Counted from the first letter of the stretch, positions 21,967 to 30,391 are shown. The stretch: 64,000 nucleotides of DNA from Mycobacterium heckeshornense (GCF_016592155.1 NZ_AP024237.1:4030001-4094000), one strand, 5' to 3'. The notes: generated by a model from the letters alone, not told the origin. Program-made: numbers and translations.

Positions 21967-23212
21967 GCTCGACACCTCCTGACTGGTTCATCGCCGTCGA
22001 CACCAGGGGCACGACGGGATGGTGGTCGCGGGTGTAGAGGTCTCGGCTGATCCGCGCCGACATCTTGGCGTGACTGGTCCAGCGCAGAAATGTGGTCAGT
22101 GCCCACGTCATGAACCGGTCCGGAACCATCGCCATCGGTTTCAGCGCAGCTTCGCTGTGAGATACCTGCTGGGTGGTCAGCCACGAAACGGCCTTGACTT
22201 TGCGTCGCCGGGTGTTTTCATACCAGCGCAGCGCGCCCTGGACATCGACACGGGAATCCGACAGCGCCTCGCACAACACCATCGTGTCGAGCAGCGCCTG
22301 ATTGGTTCCTTGCGCAAGCGTTGGCGGCATCGTATGCGCGGCGTCGCCGAGCAACGTCACCGCGCCTTGGCCCGCATGGGGAACCGGATGCCGGAAATGC
22401 GGGAACGGCGACGGGGCCAAATCCTCGTCGGTCAATGTGGCAAGTACCTGATCGACACAATCGGCCCATCCGGTGAAGTTGGATCGGATCATGTCGAGTG
22501 GACGTTGCGGTCGGACAAAGTCCGCAGACCACGGCAGGTCGAACCACCACTGCACGGCCCAACCTCCAGCCGGCCACAGGCCAAGGTTTCCGTGTTCGCC
22601 GATCATCATCAGCGCGATGTGCTTGTCCGCGATGTTTGGGAGCGTGACCAGTCCCTGCCAGCTGCACCAGCCGGTGGGCCTGGCGCGTGGTGCGCCAACG
22701 AGTTCGCGCACCACGGAGTGCACCCCGTCCGCGCCGATCAGCACGTCGCCTTCGGCCGAGCTGCCGTCGGCGAACTCGATCCGCGCGCCGGTGCCGGTGT
22801 CGAGCACCGTGACGGCGCGGGCATCGCATCGGACGCGGTCAGCCGGAAAGCCGTCCAGCAGCCGTTCCAGCAGGACTCGCCGGGGCACCATCCGCACGGG
22901 CTCGCCCAGCCGGTCCGCGATCGCCGTCACGTCCAAACATGTGATCGCAAATCCCCGAAGTGTGTGGACCCGCACGGTGGAGATCAGCTGGCCGGTCCCC
23001 TCCATGTCGACACCCAGCTGCCGCAGCACCGTCGCGCCGTTCGGCCAGATGGTCACGGCGCCGCCGCCCGGGGTCAGATGAGGCCGCTGTTCGAACACAG
23101 TGACGTCATGACCGTCGCGCAACAAGCCCCGAGCCACCGACAGGCCGCCCACACCCGCGCCGACGACAAGGATCCGAAGCGGGCGAGTCGACGGGGCATG
23201 CGGTATCGGCAT
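21941..23212 (-). CDS. FAD-dependent aromatic-ring/polyketide monooxygenase
   Basis: Class A flavoprotein hydroxylase (PHBH/UbiH type), 423 aa. Rossmann motif VVGAGVGG at ~16-23, the DG motif GADGVHSVV near 160, and the second FAD motif LLGDAAHTMPPTLAQGTN near 290. No membrane segment. ATG 23212 has AGGAGG 5 bp upstream. An ECF-type promoter ends 17 bp before the start. It probably hydroxylates or epoxidises an aromatic or polyketide intermediate; which one cannot be read from the sequence. The promoter ties it to the clusters at 17-18 kb and 30-37 kb. Confidence 0.85.
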   Translation of the reverse strand: MPIPHAPSTRPLRILVVGAGVGGLSVARGLLRDGHDVTVFEQRPHLTPGGGAVTIWPNGATVLRQLGVDMEGTGQLISTVRVHTLRGFAITCLDVTAIADRLGEPVRMVPRRVLLERLLDGFPADRVRCDARAVTVLDTGTGARIEFADGSSAEGDVLIGADGVHSVVRELVGAPRARPTGWCSWQGLVTLPNIADKHIALMMIGEHGNLGLWPAGGWAVQWWFDLPWSADFVRPQRPLDMIRSNFTGWADCVDQVLATLTDEDLAPSPFPHFRHPVPHAGQGAVTLLGDAAHTMPPTLAQGTNQALLDTMVLCEALSDSRVDVQGALRWYENTRRRKVKAVSWLTTQQVSHSEAALKPMAMVPDRFMTWALTTFLRWTSHAKMSARISRDLYTRDHHPVVPLVSTAMNQSGGVEHGTGEPPG

Positions 23213-23229
23213 CTCGACCTCCTGCTGCT

Positions 23230-23257
23230 AACACGCTGGAGGCCGGCGAGAAGTTCA
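23230..23257 (-). promoter_or_regulatory. SigL-type ECF promoter for FAD monooxygenase-DUF4389 operon
   Basis: Minus strand: TGAACT (23252-23257), 16 bp, CGTGTT (23230-23235). Both hexamers equal those of the SRPBCC1 promoter. Predicted transcript start about 10 nt before the ATG, leaving just the ribosome binding site in the leader. Confidence 0.68.
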
Positions 23258-23433
23258 CCACCGGTGAACCGTGTCGGCCCGAGACCGCCACCGCCAGAAG
23301 GTCGCCCGCCACGCTGATCGCCGTGACGGCTCAGCCACTCTCGGAGAAGCCGAAAAGCCCGGAGGTAGGCGACATGCCTGCCGGGGCCGGTGCCGCCGGG
23401 CCAGCGACCCCGGGTTGTCAGCCATCCCCTCCA

Positions 23434-23455
23434 TTTACTAGGATGTCCTAGTAAA
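23434..23455. promoter_or_regulatory. Perfect 22-bp palindromic operator upstream of mmsA
   Basis: Arms TTTACTAGGA and TCCTAGTAAA are exact reverse complements separated by TG, ending 34 bp before the mmsA ATG. Size and symmetry suit a TetR-family dimer. The position suggests repression of mmsA-fadE9-mmsB; the divergent monooxygenase promoter is about 180 bp away. No matching regulator gene is in the window. BkaR, a TetR repressor of branched-chain keto-acid genes, is one candidate class. Confidence 0.7.
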
Positions 23456-23489
23456 CCACCTGTTCGTTTCGCGTACGACGAGGGCATCT

Positions 23490-25010
23490 ATGACTTCACG
23501 GATTCCGCATTTCATCGACGGTCGGCGTACTGCCGCTGACTCGCCGCGCACCGCCGACGTGTTCAATCCCAACACCGGCCAAGTCCAGGCCCTGGTTCCC
23601 ATGGCGACAACGAGGGAGGTCGACGCCGCGGTGGCATCGGCCGTCGAGGCGCAGAAGGGCTGGGCCGCGTGGAACCCGCAGCGGCGGGCGCGGGTGATGA
23701 TGCGCTTCATCGAGCTGGTCAACGAGCACACCGACGAGCTGGCCGAGATGCTCTCGCTCGAGCATGGCAAGACGTTGGCCGACTCCCGCGGTGACATCCA
23801 GCGCGGCATCGAGGTGATCGAGTTCTGCATCGGAATCCCGCATCTGCTCAAGGGCGAATACACCGAGGGCGCCGGGCCGGGCATCGACGTCTATTCGATT
23901 CGCCAACCGCTGGGTGTGGTCGCCGGCATCACCCCGTTCAACTTCCCGGCGATGATCCCGCTATGGAAGGCCGGTCCTGCCCTGGCATGCGGAAATGCCT
24001 TTATCCTCAAGCCTTCTGAGCGCGACCCGTCAGTCCCGGTGCGACTGGCGGAGTTGTTCATCGAAGCCGGTCTTCCCCCGGGTGTGTTCCAGGTGGTGCA
24101 CGGTGACAAGGAAGCCGTCGACGCCATCCTGGCCCATCCCGACATCAAGGCTGTCGGCTTCGTCGGCAGTTCCGATATCGCGCAGTACATCTACGCGACG
24201 GCGGCCGCGCACGGTAAGCGCTCGCAATGCTTCGGCGGCGCCAAGAATCACATGATCGTGATGCCCGACGCGGACCTCGACCAGGCGGTGGACGCGCTGA
24301 TCGGCGCCGGATATGGCAGTGCCGGCGAACGCTGCATGGCGGTCAGCGTTGCGGTACCGGTCGGCGAGCAGACCGCAGAACGGTTGCGCGGCAGGCTGGT
24401 TGAGCGAGTCAACAACCTGCGGGTGGGCCACAGCCTCGACCCGAAGGCCGACTACGGTCCGCTGGTCACCGAGGCTGCGCTCAAACGGGTGCGCGATTAC
24501 ATCGGCCAAGGCGTGGCCGCGGGCGCGGAAATCGTCGTCGACGGGCGAGACCGCGCCAGCGACGACTTGGCGTTCGGCGACGCCAACCTCGAGGGCGGCT
24601 TCTTTATCGGGCCGACGCTGTTCGATCACGTCACCCCCGACATGTCGATCTACACCGACGAGATCTTCGGGCCGGTGCTGTGCATGGTGCGCGCCACGAC
24701 ATACGAACAAGCACTAGCGCTTCCTTCTCAGCACGAATACGGCAACGGCGTGGCCATCTTCACCCGTGACGGCGACACCGCCCGCGACTTCACCTCGCGC
24801 GTGCAGGTCGGGATGGTCGGTGTGAACGTGCCGATCCCGGTGCCGGTCGCGTACCACACGTTCGGGGGCTGGAAGCGCTCCGGGTTCGGCGACCTCAACC
24901 AGCACGGCCCGGCATCGATCCAGTTCTACACCAAGGTCAAGACGGTGACGTCGCGCTGGCCGTCGGGCATCAAGGATGGCGCCGAATTCGTCATCCCGAC
25001 AATGAAATAG
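23490..25010 (+). CDS. mmsA: Methylmalonate-semialdehyde dehydrogenase (acylating)
   Basis: Oxidises (methyl)malonate semialdehyde to propionyl-/acetyl-CoA with NAD and CoA in valine catabolism. 506 aa. ALDH fold with GITPFNFPAMIPLWK, the Rossmann region GFVGSSDIAQ, and catalytic Cys in GSAGERCMAVSVAV near 285. GAGGG 6 bp before ATG 23490. First gene of an operon with fadE9 (7 bp) and mmsB (26 bp), the reverse complement of Rv0753c-Rv0752c-Rv0751c. Likely controlled by the palindrome just upstream. Confidence 0.96.
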   Translation: MTSRIPHFIDGRRTAADSPRTADVFNPNTGQVQALVPMATTREVDAAVASAVEAQKGWAAWNPQRRARVMMRFIELVNEHTDELAEMLSLEHGKTLADSRGDIQRGIEVIEFCIGIPHLLKGEYTEGAGPGIDVYSIRQPLGVVAGITPFNFPAMIPLWKAGPALACGNAFILKPSERDPSVPVRLAELFIEAGLPPGVFQVVHGDKEAVDAILAHPDIKAVGFVGSSDIAQYIYATAAAHGKRSQCFGGAKNHMIVMPDADLDQAVDALIGAGYGSAGERCMAVSVAVPVGEQTAERLRGRLVERVNNLRVGHSLDPKADYGPLVTEAALKRVRDYIGQGVAAGAEIVVDGRDRASDDLAFGDANLEGGFFIGPTLFDHVTPDMSIYTDEIFGPVLCMVRATTYEQALALPSQHEYGNGVAIFTRDGDTARDFTSRVQVGMVGVNVPIPVPVAYHTFGGWKRSGFGDLNQHGPASIQFYTKVKTVTSRWPSGIKDGAEFVIPTMK

Positions 25011-25017
25011 CTGCGCG

Positions 25018-26184
25018 ATGCCATTCTTCGGTCTCGACGACGACGAGCGGGTTATCACCCAGACGGCGGCTGCGTTCGCCGAGAAACGCCTGGCGCCATA
25101 TGCGTTGGAGTGGGACGCCACCAACCATTTCCCGGTCGACGTGCTGCGTGAGGCGGCCGGGCTGGGCATGGCGGCCATCTACTGCCGCGAGGACGTCGGC
25201 GGCAGCGGGCTGCGCCGGCTCGACGGGGTTCGAATCTTCGAGGAGTTGGCCACCGGCGATCCCACCACGGCCGCGTTTTTGTCGATCCACAACATGTGCG
25301 CATGGATGATCGACACGTTCGGCACCGAAGAACAGCGCAAGGGGTGGTTACCGAGGCTGGCGTCGATGGATGCCATCGCCAGCTACTGTTTGACCGAGCC
25401 GGGCGCGGGGTCGGACGCCAGCGCGTTGAGCACCCGGGCCGTCAGGGACGGCGGCGACTATGTCCTCGACGGGGTCAAGCAGTTCATTTCCGGGGCCGGC
25501 GCCTCGGACGTGTACGTAGTGATGGCGCGCACCGGCGGCGAGGGATCCCGTGGCATTTCGGCCTTCATCGTCGAAAAAGGCCTCGCCGGGCTGAGTTTCG
25601 GTGCCCAGGAAGAGAAGATGGGCTGGCACGCGCAGCCGACGGCCCAAGTGGTGCTGGACGGGGTGCGGGTGCCGGCGGATGCGATGCTGGGCGGCGCCGA
25701 CGGAGAGGGTGCCGGCTTTTCGATCGCGATGAACGGCCTCAACGGTGGCCGTCTCAACATCGCGGCATGCTCGCTCGGCGGCGCCCGGGCCGCCTTCGAC
25801 AAGGCGACATCGTACCTGCTGCACCGGCAGGCTTTCGGTAGCACCCTGCTCGACGAGCCGACCATCCGCTTCACCCTGGCGGACATGGCCACTGCGCTGG
25901 AGACGTCGCGCATGTTGTTGTGGCGGGCGGCAAGCGCGCTGGACGACGACGCCGCCGACAAGGTGGAGCTGTGCGCGATGGCAAAACGCTATGTCACCGA
26001 CGCCTGCTTCGAGGTGGCCGACCAGGCGCTGCAGCTGCACGGCGGCTACGGTTATCTGCGGGAGTACGGTCTGGAGAAGATCGTCCGCGACCTGCGTGTG
26101 CACCGCATCCTGGAAGGAACCAACGAAATCATGCGGGTGGTCATCGGCCGGGCAGAGGCCGCGCGGGCCCGCGCCACCGCATAA
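25018..26184 (+). CDS. fadE9: Acyl-CoA dehydrogenase FadE9 (isobutyryl-CoA type)
   Basis: FAD-dependent acyl-CoA dehydrogenase, 388 aa, likely acting on isobutyryl-CoA in valine breakdown. CLTEPGAGSDASAL near 125, the FAD/substrate region YVLDGVKQFISGAG, RQAFG near 265, and the C-terminal catalytic-base region LQLHGGYGYLREYGLEKIVRD and EGTNEIMRVVIGR. Substrate inferred from mmsA/mmsB neighbours. Confidence 0.93.
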   Translation: MPFFGLDDDERVITQTAAAFAEKRLAPYALEWDATNHFPVDVLREAAGLGMAAIYCREDVGGSGLRRLDGVRIFEELATGDPTTAAFLSIHNMCAWMIDTFGTEEQRKGWLPRLASMDAIASYCLTEPGAGSDASALSTRAVRDGGDYVLDGVKQFISGAGASDVYVVMARTGGEGSRGISAFIVEKGLAGLSFGAQEEKMGWHAQPTAQVVLDGVRVPADAMLGGADGEGAGFSIAMNGLNGGRLNIAACSLGGARAAFDKATSYLLHRQAFGSTLLDEPTIRFTLADMATALETSRMLLWRAASALDDDAADKVELCAMAKRYVTDACFEVADQALQLHGGYGYLREYGLEKIVRDLRVHRILEGTNEIMRVVIGRAEAARARATA

Positions 26185-26210
26185 CGCCACCGCACAGGAA
26201 GGCCACGGCG

Positions 26211-27095
26211 ATGACTGAAATTTCCAGGATCGCTTTCCTTGGGCTAGGCCACATGGGCGGCCCGATGTCGGCCAATCTGGTGGCCGCCGGCCATTTCGTC
26301 CGTGGCTTCGACCCATTGCCCACCGCCGCGGCGGCAGCCACCAAAACCGGTGTCGCGGTGTTCGACAGCGGCCCGGACGCGGTCGCCGACGCCGACGTGG
26401 TGATCACCATGCTGCCCAACGGCGACGTGGTCAAGCGCTGCTACGCCGAGATCCTGCCCGCCGCACAGCAAGGCGCGCTGTTCATCGACAGCTCGACCAT
26501 CTCGGTCAACGACGCCCGCGAGGTGCACGCACTGGCGGAATCGCGGGGCTTCGCCCAACTCGACGCACCGGTCTCCGGCGGGGTGCGCGGCGCCGTCGCC
26601 GGAACGCTGGCGTTCATGGTCGGTGGCGACGAGTCGGCGCTGGAGCGGGCGCGGCCGGTGCTAGAACCCATGGCGGCCAAGGTCATTCACTGCGGCGCGG
26701 CCGGTGCCGGTCAGGCCGCGAAGCTGTGCAACAACATGGTGCTGGCCGTCCACCAGATCGTCATCGGCGAAGCCTTCGTGCTGGCCGAAAAGCTCGGCCT
26801 GTCGGCGCAGTCGCTGTTCGACGTGATCACCGGCGCGACCGGCAACTGCTGGGCGGTGCACACGAACTGCCCGGTGCCGGGCCTGGTTGCGACATCGCCG
26901 GCCAACAACGACTTCGCGCCGGGGTTCGCCACCGCGCTGATGAACAAGGATCTGAGCCTGGCGATGGAGGCGGTGGCCTCGACCGGCGCAGCCGCGCCGT
27001 TAGGCAGCCATGCCGCCGACATCTATGCCAAGTTCGCGGTCGACCACGCCGACAAAGACTTCAGCGCGGTAATCGAGATGCTTCGGCAGTCCTGA
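26211..27095 (+). CDS. mmsB: 3-hydroxyisobutyrate dehydrogenase
   Basis: Oxidises 3-hydroxyisobutyrate to methylmalonate semialdehyde, the substrate of MmsA. 294 aa from ATG 26211. GLGHMGGPMSANL nucleotide-binding motif at 9-21, DAPVSGGVRGAVAGTL substrate motif near 118, catalytic Lys in GAGQAAKLCNNM near 168. The longer open frame from 25920 overlaps fadE9 and is not used. Convergent with the HAD-like gene, 3 bp between ends. Confidence 0.95.
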   Translation: MTEISRIAFLGLGHMGGPMSANLVAAGHFVRGFDPLPTAAAAATKTGVAVFDSGPDAVADADVVITMLPNGDVVKRCYAEILPAAQQGALFIDSSTISVNDAREVHALAESRGFAQLDAPVSGGVRGAVAGTLAFMVGGDESALERARPVLEPMAAKVIHCGAAGAGQAAKLCNNMVLAVHQIVIGEAFVLAEKLGLSAQSLFDVITGATGNCWAVHTNCPVPGLVATSPANNDFAPGFATALMNKDLSLAMEAVASTGAAAPLGSHAADIYAKFAVDHADKDFSAVIEMLRQS

Positions 27096-27098
27096 GCT

Positions 27099-27686
27099 TC
27101 ACCTGCTGGCCACAAGCCGCGACCGCCTGCGGGCGATCCACCATCGTCGGTGCAGCTCTCGGCAGCCCGCGGCCAGCAGCGGCGTCGCACCGTCGTAACC
27201 GCAACGCACAGCTGCTGCGCCGGTGAATTCCGCTGCGGCGCAAGGTGCGACGAGCAATGCTGGTAAACCGGCAGCGGTGGCTGCCCGTGCTCCATGCGCT
27301 GAGCCCGCCACGGCAAGGGCATCCTGAGGCGTTATTCCCAACTCCCACAATGCCAGCCGGTACAGGTCGATATTGCCGTCGGGTCGCTCCACGTCGTCGG
27401 CGGTAACGATGGTCTCGACCAGTCCCTCGCCGATGAGTTGCCGCACCAGCGTTTCCGCCCACGCCCGCGCACGGGTGCTGACCACACCGACCCAGATGCC
27501 GGCGACGAACAAGTTCATGACCAAGTCGATCAGACCGGCACGCGGCGCCAGATCGCCGGCGCACCCCGCCTCGGCGAGCGCGTCGTCGGCATCGAAGATC
27601 ACCGCACGCAGGGGCGCAATATCGGCGTCGACGGGCCGGGCCCGGTCCCACCAGAACGTCCGCCGCCGAAAGGTGCCCGCCGGCAT
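27099..27686 (-). CDS. HAD-like hydrolase, phosphoglycolate/beta-phosphoglucomutase type
   Basis: 195 aa from ATG 27686; an in-frame start 16 codons earlier is possible. HAD motif I appears as VIFDADDALAEAG near 30, keeping both aspartates but with Ala where Thr/Val is usual; motif II is GVVSTRARAW; motif III/IV is weak (ERPDGNIDLYRLALWELGI, AVAGSAHGARAATAAGLPALL). The absence of a clear second acidic pair suggests reduced or altered phosphatase activity. No function can be assigned. Downstream of, and facing, mmsB. Confidence 0.6.
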   Translation of the reverse strand: MPAGTFRRRTFWWDRARPVDADIAPLRAVIFDADDALAEAGCAGDLAPRAGLIDLVMNLFVAGIWVGVVSTRARAWAETLVRQLIGEGLVETIVTADDVERPDGNIDLYRLALWELGITPQDALAVAGSAHGARAATAAGLPALLVAPCAAAEFTGAAAVRCGYDGATPLLAAGCRELHRRWWIARRRSRLVASR

Positions 27687-27726
27687 GGTCACACTCTCAG
27701 CGTGGCCGGGCGTCGCCCGGTGGGCG

Positions 27727-27742
27727 TCCCCCATTAGGGGGA
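27727..27742. promoter_or_regulatory. Palindrome upstream of response regulator gene
   Basis: TCCCCC, ATTA, GGGGGA: perfect 6-bp arms with a 4-bp centre, 53 bp before the regulator start. A plausible dimer site, possibly for autoregulation by the NarL-type regulator. No second copy was noticed nearby. Confidence 0.4.
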
Positions 27743-27795
27743 TTCCGCGTGGCGATCTCCCGGTGCGTCGGTGCGCACAGCTCTAAGGTGATGCC

Positions 27796-28488
27796 ATGGC
27801 GGCTGCCGGCATCCAACCAGGCACTGGTCGAGCCACCGAACCCGTCCGGCTTGTGCTCGTCGACGACCACGAAATGGTCATCGAAGGACTCAAGGCGATG
27901 CTCGCCGCGTTCCAGGACCGGGTGCAGGTGGTCGGGCACGCGGTGGGCGCCGAACGCGCCGTCAGCATAATCGATGACCTGCAGCCCGACGTCGTGCTGT
28001 GCGACGTCCGCATGCAAGGTTCCAGCGGCCTGGATCTGTGCCGGGAACTGCGCGCACGCGACCCGGACCGCAAGGTCGTCATGTTGTCGGTCTACGACGA
28101 CGAGCAATACCTGTTCCAGGCGTTGCGGGTGGGCGCCCGCGGCTATCTGTTGAAGAGCATCAGCAGCGACGAGCTTGTGCGCCAGCTGGAACTGGTCCAC
28201 CACGGCGAAACAGTGATCGACCCGGGAATGGCGGCCCGCGCCGTCGACACCGCGGCGCGGATGCAGCGTGACGAATTCTGGCCGGGGGCGCGGCAGGGAC
28301 TGACCCAACGCGAAAGCGAGATCCTGTCCTACATGGTGACCGGGTTATCCAACCGCGGCATCGCCACCAAGCTGGTGATCGGTGAGGAAACCGTCAAAAG
28401 CCACCTGCGCTCGATCTACCGCAAGCTCGGCGTCAGCGACCGCACGGGAGCGGTGGCCACCGCGCTGCGCGAAGGCATCTACCATTGA
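27796..28488 (+). CDS. NarL/FixJ-family response regulator
   Basis: 230 aa. Receiver domain with acidic pocket LVDDHEM (Asp23, Asp24), phosphoacceptor Asp70 in VVLCDVRM, Ser in MLSVYDD and Lys in YLLKSIS. C-terminal LuxR-type HTH (LTQRESEILSYMVTGLSNRG to TVKSHLRSIYRKLGV, about 168-212). Stop TGA overlaps the TTG start of the sensor kinase. Regulated genes unknown; the palindrome upstream may be its own site. Confidence 0.9.
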   Translation: MAAAGIQPGTGRATEPVRLVLVDDHEMVIEGLKAMLAAFQDRVQVVGHAVGAERAVSIIDDLQPDVVLCDVRMQGSSGLDLCRELRARDPDRKVVMLSVYDDEQYLFQALRVGARGYLLKSISSDELVRQLELVHHGETVIDPGMAARAVDTAARMQRDEFWPGARQGLTQRESEILSYMVTGLSNRGIATKLVIGEETVKSHLRSIYRKLGVSDRTGAVATALREGIYH

Positions 28489-29708
28489 CCGACAGCACTC
28501 ATGGGCCCAACGCGGTGCGCGACGTCGTCGGCGCCGACCGTGAACTGGCGCTGTTGCGCGAACTCATTCAAGCCGCCTCCAGCGGCCCCGGTGTCGAACC
28601 GCTGGCAGCCGCGGCCGCGCGCATGATCACCGCGGCCACCGGTACCGACGTCTGCTTCGTGCATGTGCTCGACGACACCGACCGCTCGCTTACCCTGGCC
28701 GGGGCGACGCCACCATTCGACGGGCAGGTGGGAAAAATCCGGTTGCCGCTGGGTTCCGGCATTTCGGGCTGGGTGGCCAGCCATCGCGAGCCGGTGGTGA
28801 TCACCCATGACAAGGAGGCCGACCCGCGGTACTTGCCGATCCAGTCGCTGCGGGGGCGGGATTTCACGTCGATGGTGTCGGTGCCGATGGAGACCGACCC
28901 CGGCGGCTTGGTCGGGGTGCTCAACGTGCACACCGTGCAGCGACGCGAATTCACCGCCGACGACGTCGAACTGTTGCGCGTTATCGGCCGGTTGATTGCC
29001 GGGGCACTGCATCAGGCGCGGCTGCACCGCCAGCTGGTGGCTCGGGAACGCGCCCACGAGTTGTTCGTCGAGCAGGTGATCGAGGCGCAGGAAATCGAAC
29101 GCAGGCGACTGGCCGGCGACATCCACGACGGCATCTCGCAGCGGCTGATCACGCTGTCATACCGGTTGGATGCGGCCGCGCGGGCCGTCGGCGACGACGA
29201 CGCGGCCCAAGCCTCCCGGCACCTCAACGAGGCGCGCGAACTCGCTGAGCTGACGCTGGAGGAAGCGCGCGCCGCGATCAGCGGGCTGCGACCGCCGGTG
29301 CTCGACGACCTGGGTCTGGCGGGTGGGCTGGCCAGCCTGGCGCGGTCGATGCCGCAGCTGGACACCGAGCTCGACCTGTCCGATGCCCGGCTGCCCGAGC
29401 ACATCGAGCTTGCGCTGTACCGCATCGCGCAGGAGGGCCTGCAAAACGTCGTCAAGCACGCCGCCGCCACCAGAACCCGGCTGCGGTTCGGGGTCGACGG
29501 CGACATCGCCCGGTTGGAAATCGTCGACGACGGAGTGGGTTTCGACACTTTCGAGAATCCGCTGGGTGGCGACGAGATGGGCGGCTACGGTGTGCTGTCG
29601 ATGGCCGAGCGCGCGGAGCTGGTCGGCGGGCGGCTCAACATCCGGTCGCGGCCCGGCGCCGGAACGGCGGTGACTGCGACGATTCCGCTGCCCCCGACCC
29701 TTAAGTAG
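28485..29708 (+). CDS. Soluble GAF-domain sensor histidine kinase (HisKA_3)
   Basis: 407 aa from TTG 28485, whose TGA-overlapping TTGA couples it to the regulator. A GAF domain spans about 35-175 (GTDVCFVHVLDDTDRSLTL, LPLGSGISGWVA) and may bind a small ligand or cofactor. DHp helix with ERRRLAGDIHDGISQRL, phospho-acceptor His214; ATPase with YRIAQEGLQNVVKHA, DDGVGF and GYGVLSMAERAELVGG. No membrane segment, so it senses an intracellular signal. Related to the NarX/DevS family. The stop codon lies inside the left arm of the long hairpin that follows. Confidence 0.9.
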   Translation: MTDSTHGPNAVRDVVGADRELALLRELIQAASSGPGVEPLAAAAARMITAATGTDVCFVHVLDDTDRSLTLAGATPPFDGQVGKIRLPLGSGISGWVASHREPVVITHDKEADPRYLPIQSLRGRDFTSMVSVPMETDPGGLVGVLNVHTVQRREFTADDVELLRVIGRLIAGALHQARLHRQLVARERAHELFVEQVIEAQEIERRRLAGDIHDGISQRLITLSYRLDAAARAVGDDDAAQASRHLNEARELAELTLEEARAAISGLRPPVLDDLGLAGGLASLARSMPQLDTELDLSDARLPEHIELALYRIAQEGLQNVVKHAAATRTRLRFGVDGDIARLEIVDDGVGFDTFENPLGGDEMGGYGVLSMAERAELVGGRLNIRSRPGAGTAVTATIPLPPTLK

Positions 29709-29772
29709 CGCGAGCAGACGCAGAATCGCCCTATTCATCAGCGTTTAGGGCGATTCTGCGTCTGCTCGCGCT
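29707..29772. terminator. 27-bp perfect hairpin, bidirectional terminator
   Basis: Left arm 29707-29733, right arm 29746-29772, exact reverse complements, 12-nt loop (29734-29745). The arms contain GCGAGCAGACGCAGAATCGC and its complement. It fills the whole gap between the kinase stop (29706-29708) and the MarR stop (29772-29774), so the arms touch both stop codons. The arm resembles an intergenic sequence (GCGAGCAGACGCAAAATCGC) I remember as recurrent in mycobacterial genomes. No T-run. Confidence 0.75.
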
Positions 29773-30290
29773 CAGAAGTCGCCAGCGTTGTGCCGCAACG
29801 TTTCGATCGACGACACCAATGCCTGCGCTTCGGCGTCCGCCATCCCGATGTCGGCGAACACCTGCTCGTTGAGTGTGACGGTGGCGTCTTCGACCGTCGA
29901 GCGGCCGAGAGCGGTGATCTGCACCAGCGTGGTGCGACCGTCGGTCGGATGCGGTATGCGCTGCACCAGCCCATCGGCTTCCAGCCGGCGGATCGCGTGA
30001 GTGACGCTGGTGACGTGCACCTGAAGCCGGTCGGAGGCCTTGGTGATCGGCAGCGCCCCGGTCCGGCTGAACGCCAGCAGGCGCAGCAGCTCGAAGCGGG
30101 AGAAGCTTAGATCGTAGGGGCGCAAGGCGTTTTCGACCCGGGCAAGCAGAATCTGGTGGGCGCGCATCACCGACGTCACGGCGACCATGCCCAGCGCGAC
30201 GTCACCCCATCCGGCGCGCTCCCAGTTGGCCCTGGCCTGGGCGATCGGGTCGCGGCGGTCGGATCGCTTGTCCGGTTGGTTGGCGGCCAC
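29772..30290 (-). CDS. MarR-family transcriptional regulator (Rv0737-like)
   Basis: 172 aa from GTG 30290 with AAAGGG close upstream; a TTG nine codons earlier is an alternative. Winged-helix MarR core: YDLSFSRFELLRLLAFSR, recognition helix ASDRLQVHVTSVTHAIRRLEADGLV, wing HPTDGRTTLVQIT. In M. tuberculosis the homologue Rv0737 directly follows sigL-rslA; here it is separated from rslA by the 7-kb biosynthetic cluster, so it could be the cluster's regulator or just the old neighbour. Confidence 0.85.
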   Translation of the reverse strand: MAANQPDKRSDRRDPIAQARANWERAGWGDVALGMVAVTSVMRAHQILLARVENALRPYDLSFSRFELLRLLAFSRTGALPITKASDRLQVHVTSVTHAIRRLEADGLVQRIPHPTDGRTTLVQITALGRSTVEDATVTLNEQVFADIGMADAEAQALVSSIETLRHNAGDF

Positions 30291-30391
30291 GCCCTTTCTT
30301 ACCGCACTCCGGGCCAACGCGCCCGGGCGGATCCCGTTCGCCGCTGCGCGCAGGAACGCCGTGCCAGGTGGTGGCGCCGACGGGAAACGAC

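Noticed and set aside
23264..23300. Further SigL-type site on the plus strand starting TGAACC at about 23264
   Set aside because: No CGTG lies 15-17 bp downstream, so only half of the promoter is present.
22019..23317. 432-codon plus-strand ORF opposite the FAD monooxygenase
   Set aside because: Antisense shadow; the minus-strand frame carries GAGVGG, the DG motif and GDAAHTMPP.
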